DNA of 64,000 nucleotides. Origin: Clostridia bacterium. GTDB taxonomy: Bacteria > Bacillota > Clostridia > Oscillospirales > CAG-272. This document shows, piece by piece, positions 61,267 through 64,000 of the stretch (positions are counted from its first letter, which is position 1; each line of letters starts with the position of its first letter). The notes beneath the pieces are model-generated. The model did no database searches, was not told the DNA's origin, and was given only the letters and a program-made list of their open reading frames with translations. The position numbers and the translations under genes are program-made. The stretch covers positions 1 to 64,000 of the forward strand of contig JAFXHU010000014.1 of NCBI GenBank assembly GCA_017533565.1, in the 5' to 3' direction.

Positions 61267-62493
61267 ATGAACAAGACAAGACTTAAGAAGTATGCAAACC
61301 TTATTGCCCGTTGCGGTGTTAACGTACAAAAGGGGCAGGAGGTTATGATTACCGCGCAGCTTGACCAGCCCGAATTTGTTAAAATGGTGGTTGACGAGTG
61401 CTACAAGGCGGGGGCAAAAAAGGTTTCGGTTGATTGGATTTACGAGCCGCTTACCCGCTCGCACGTCAGATATTGCTCGGCTAAGGTGCTTGGCGAGATG
61501 GACAAGTGGCAGCTTGAAAAATGGGAGCATCAGGCAGAGGTGCTTCCGTGTAAGATTTATCTTATTTCGGAGGACCCCGACGCTCTTGAGGGCATCAATC
61601 AGGCAAAGTATGCCAAGGCAATGGCGGCAAAAAGCAAGCTTATCAAGCCGATTAGAAAGAGAATGGAAAACAAATACCAGTGGTGTATTGCCGCAGTGCC
61701 CGGTAAGGCGTGGGCGAAGAAGATTTTCCCGAATGAGCGGGCGAGCGTTGCTATCGAGAAGCTTTGGGAGGCTATACTCTGTACCTCCCGCGTTGACGAC
61801 GACCCGATTGCGGCGTGGGAAAGGCACAACGCCGACCTTGCAAAGCGGTGCGAATATCTCAACTCTCTCGGCATTACCGAGCTTAAGTACAAGGCGGGCA
61901 ACGGCACCGACCTCGTCGTAGGGCTTATTCCCGACGGTATATTTATGGGCGGCGGTGAAAACGCGCAAGGGTCGGGTATTTATTTCAATCCCAACATACC
62001 CTCCGAGGAGGTGTTTACCTCTCCGATGAAGGGCAAGGCGGAGGGTATCGTTTATTCCTCCCGTCCTCTTTGCTGTAACGGCGCGCTTATCGAAAACTTT
62101 TGGATTAGGTTTGAGGGCGGAAAGGCTGTTGAGGTTGGCGCACAAAAGAACGAAAACGTGCTTCGCGAGCTTATTGCGATGGACGAAAATGCGGGTTATC
62201 TTGGCGAATGCGCGCTCGTGCCCTATTCCTCTCCCATAAGAGAGTCGGGACTCCTTTTCTACAACACGCTTTTCGACGAGAATGCGGCGTGCCACCTTGC
62301 ACTCGGGCGCGGATTTACAAATCTGCTTCGCGGCTACGAGAATATGAGCGAGGACGAGGCACACGCGGCGGGAATTAACGATTCAATCGTTCACGAGGAC
62401 TTTATGATCGGAACGGCGGATATGTCGATTGTCGCGCTAACAAAGGACGGCAAGGAAGTGCCGATTTTTGAAAACGGCGAGTGGGCGTTTTGA
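61267..62493 (+). CDS. M29 family aminopeptidase
   Basis: This 408-aa metal-dependent aminopeptidase has the family's N-terminal domain (NVQKGQEVMI) and the C-terminal catalytic domain (GNGTDLVVGL, EEVFTSPMKGKAEG, LGECALVPYSSPI, and a metal-binding end VHEDFMIGTADMSI). It is the second peptidase of the pair with pepD, and the start codon follows ACGAGGT. A terminator follows at 62521. Confidence 0.92.
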   Translation: MNKTRLKKYANLIARCGVNVQKGQEVMITAQLDQPEFVKMVVDECYKAGAKKVSVDWIYEPLTRSHVRYCSAKVLGEMDKWQLEKWEHQAEVLPCKIYLISEDPDALEGINQAKYAKAMAAKSKLIKPIRKRMENKYQWCIAAVPGKAWAKKIFPNERASVAIEKLWEAILCTSRVDDDPIAAWERHNADLAKRCEYLNSLGITELKYKAGNGTDLVVGLIPDGIFMGGGENAQGSGIYFNPNIPSEEVFTSPMKGKAEGIVYSSRPLCCNGALIENFWIRFEGGKAVEVGAQKNENVLRELIAMDENAGYLGECALVPYSSPIRESGLLFYNTLFDENAACHLALGRGFTNLLRGYENMSEDEAHAAGINDSIVHEDFMIGTADMSIVALTKDGKEVPIFENGEWAF

Positions 62494-62520
62494 TTTAAGT
62501 AAATAATTGTTTACAAAAAT

Positions 62521-62545
62521 GGCAGACCAAGCGGTCTGCCATTTT
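62521..62545. terminator. Bidirectional terminator
   Basis: Stem GGCAGACC / GGTCTGCC, loop AAGC, with a T-rich tail on the plus strand and TTTTTG on the minus strand. It serves the M29 gene and the converging FAD-dependent dehydrogenase. Confidence 0.85.
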
Positions 62546-62551
62546 AATTAT

Positions 62552-62574
62552 ATTTAACACGGGGTGGGGTTAAT
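62552..62574 (-). repeat. 3'-UTR motif, copy 2
   Basis: On the minus strand, 62568-62552 is identical to CCCACCCCGTGTTAAAT at 12574-12590, and ATTA precedes it. It lies between the stop of the FAD-dependent dehydrogenase and the terminator hairpin. Confidence 0.6.
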
Positions 62575-62582
62575 TATGCTTT

Positions 62583-64000
62583 TTATTGCTCACAGAAGCA
62601 AGCTATAAGCCTTTCGGCGGTGCGTATTCCGTCAACCGCACTCGACACAATTCCGCCCGAGTAGCCCGCCCCCTCGCCCGCGGGATAGATGCCAAAAAAG
62701 CCGACGGCAACACCGTTTTCGTCGCGAACAATTCGCACGGGTGAGGTGGTGCGTGTTTCGGGTCCCGTCAAGACTGCGTCGGGGTAGCTGTAGCCGTGAA
62801 GCCAAGCATCAAGGCTTGGCATTGCAAGACGGAGCGAGTCGGTAATATAGGACGGAAGGTATTCGTCGGGCGAGGCACTTACCGTGCCGCACGGATAGCT
62901 TGGCAAAACGGAGGCAAGGGTTGTTTTCTCGCTTTTATCAAGAAAGTCGGCAAGGCGGAAGCAGGGCGCGCGATATTCGCCCGAAAGCGAAAACGCCATA
63001 CCTTCGATTTTCCTTTGCAGGGTAAAGCCCGAAAGCGGGTCGGCGTTGTCAAAATCCCGCGGTGTGACAGAAACGAGAAGCGCGGCGTTTGAATTGCTTG
63101 CCATTCTTGCGTTTTCGCTCATTCCGTTGGTAACTATTCCGCCCGTTTCGCTTGCCGCGGCAACTACCGTGCCGCCAGGGCACATACAGAAGCTGTAAAC
63201 GCTTCGCCCGTTTTCAAGATGCGTAACGAGGTGATAGGATGCGGCTTCTTCGATATATTCCCTATCGCCGCGGTAAACTATTTCGTTTATATATTCGCGC
63301 GGATGCTCGATGCGCAGTCCGATGCCAAAGCCGCGGGCTTCCATACCCAAGCCGAGGTCCTTCAGCATTTTTACTGTGTCATACGCGCTGTGTCCCGTTG
63401 CGAAAATCGCAGCACGGGTGGGGACTTTTACCCTTTCGCCGTCCCTTTCGTAGGTCACGGAGGTTAGCACGCCATCCTTTAGCGAAAGGTCGGTAACGCG
63501 CGCGCCGAAGATAATTTCACCACCGAGGGAGATGATTTTTTCGCGGATTTTTTTTACGATAGAGGAAAGCCTGTCAGTCCCGAGGTGCGCGCTTGACGAA
63601 TAGAGGATTTCCTCCGCACCGCCAGCCTCAACGAGGGTGGTCAGCACCTTTAGCTTATATTTATCCATTGCGCCGCTTTTGAGCTTTCCGTCGGAGTAGG
63701 TCCCTGCCCCTCCCTCTCCAAACTGTACGTTGCATTCAGGGTCAAGCACGCCAAGGCGGTGGAAGGTGTTTACCTTTTTTTCTCTTTCCTCAACACAAAG
63801 TCCTCTTTCAAGGACAATCGGGCGTGCGCCCGCCTCCGCAAGCGCGAGTGCGGCAAACATTCCGCAGGGTCCAAAGCCGACGACAATCGGTCGGAAGCTT
63901 GCGCGAAAGCTTGGCAGCTTTAGGCTGTATTCGGGGCATTCGGTAAAGCGGTGCTTGATTTTTAAGAGGGCGCGCTCCCTTTCGGGTGAAAGAGAGATGG
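62583..64000 (-). CDS. FAD-dependent dehydrogenase (COG2509), 5' end outside window
   Basis: The reading frame is open to the window end and continues beyond it, so the gene is truncated at its 5' end. The visible 472 residues include the FAD-binding Rossmann motif VGFGPCGMFAALALAEAG, the segment GAGTYSDGKL, FATGHSAYDTV, and C-terminal motifs (PAGEGAGYSGGIVSSAVDG). The start of the visible part (LSPERERALLKIKHRF) fits the domain before FAD binding in COG2509. These flavoproteins are of uncertain function. It ends next to the 3'-UTR motif and the bidirectional terminator. Confidence 0.85.
   Translation of the reverse strand, partial: ISLSPERERALLKIKHRFTECPEYSLKLPSFRASFRPIVVGFGPCGMFAALALAEAGARPIVLERGLCVEEREKKVNTFHRLGVLDPECNVQFGEGGAGTYSDGKLKSGAMDKYKLKVLTTLVEAGGAEEILYSSSAHLGTDRLSSIVKKIREKIISLGGEIIFGARVTDLSLKDGVLTSVTYERDGERVKVPTRAAIFATGHSAYDTVKMLKDLGLGMEARGFGIGLRIEHPREYINEIVYRGDREYIEEAASYHLVTHLENGRSVYSFCMCPGGTVVAAASETGGIVTNGMSENARMASNSNAALLVSVTPRDFDNADPLSGFTLQRKIEGMAFSLSGEYRAPCFRLADFLDKSEKTTLASVLPSYPCGTVSASPDEYLPSYITDSLRLAMPSLDAWLHGYSYPDAVLTGPETRTTSPVRIVRDENGVAVGFFGIYPAGEGAGYSGGIVSSAVDGIRTAERLIACFCEQ

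Overview
The window looks like chromosomal DNA of a spore-forming member of the Clostridia, close to uncultured gut Oscillospirales or Christensenellales-type lineages. The evidence is a germination protease (gpr), a FtsK/SpoIIIE translocase, several protein families typical of Clostridia (DUF4363, DUF4364, the TIGR03960/TIGR03936 radical SAM pair, the DUF512 radical SAM protein next to der, TIGR04086 next to yajC), strong AGGAGG-type ribosome binding sites, TTGACA-17-TATAAT promoters, and short palindromic repeats of a kind common in gut Clostridia. The lineage is inferred; only the gene families are seen directly. I see no CRISPR array, no complete insertion sequence, no phage module and no canonical tRNA.

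Layout. Bases 1-20 are the 5' end of a 16S rRNA gene on the minus strand, with a near-consensus promoter at 244-272. From 0.35 to 19.5 kb there is a housekeeping block, mostly on the minus strand: yetF-like/DUF4363, the radical SAM pair, a P-type-ATPase-like membrane protein without catalytic residues, rlmB, a zinc-ribbon protein, a tRNA-like element, a sigma factor, DUF4364, a peptide-binding lipoprotein, then gpr and a NUDIX hydrolase on the plus strand, and an obg-der-DUF512-vanZ-Sel1-cysS cluster on the minus strand. From 19.6 to 28.3 kb on the plus strand lie a full-length FtsK/SpoIIIE with a structured leader, a DJ-1 protein, a TIR domain fused to two tandem FtsK motors, and an overlapping cysteine-rich partner. 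From 28.4 to 33.9 kb come an amidase, a TtcA-type enzyme, a DUF559 nuclease-fold protein and a segment bounded by two direct copies of a repeat of about 180 bp. That segment holds a lipoprotein, a secreted Ig-like protein and a 43-aa peptide gene.

From 33.9 to 51.1 kb the window is accessory: two AraC regulators, a Gfo/Idh/MocA oxidoreductase, a very large secreted esterase-like protein, a NodB-type deacetylase, a secreted helical protein, a large SF1 helicase with a C-terminal nuclease fold, and a GH20 glycosidase. This reads as carbohydrate sensing and breakdown with one possible defence gene. From 51.2 to 64 kb there are yajC, TIGR04086, a pyridoxamine kinase, a murA, DUF3810, a right-handed beta-helix protein, DUF5662, three peptidases (M18, M20/PepD, M29) and a FAD-dependent dehydrogenase cut by the window end.

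The best candidate for a new system is the TIR-FtsK-FtsK protein with its overlapping zinc-binding partner (24.5-28.3 kb). Next are the P-type-ATPase pseudoenzyme, the tRNA-like element and the repeat-bounded secreted-protein cassette.
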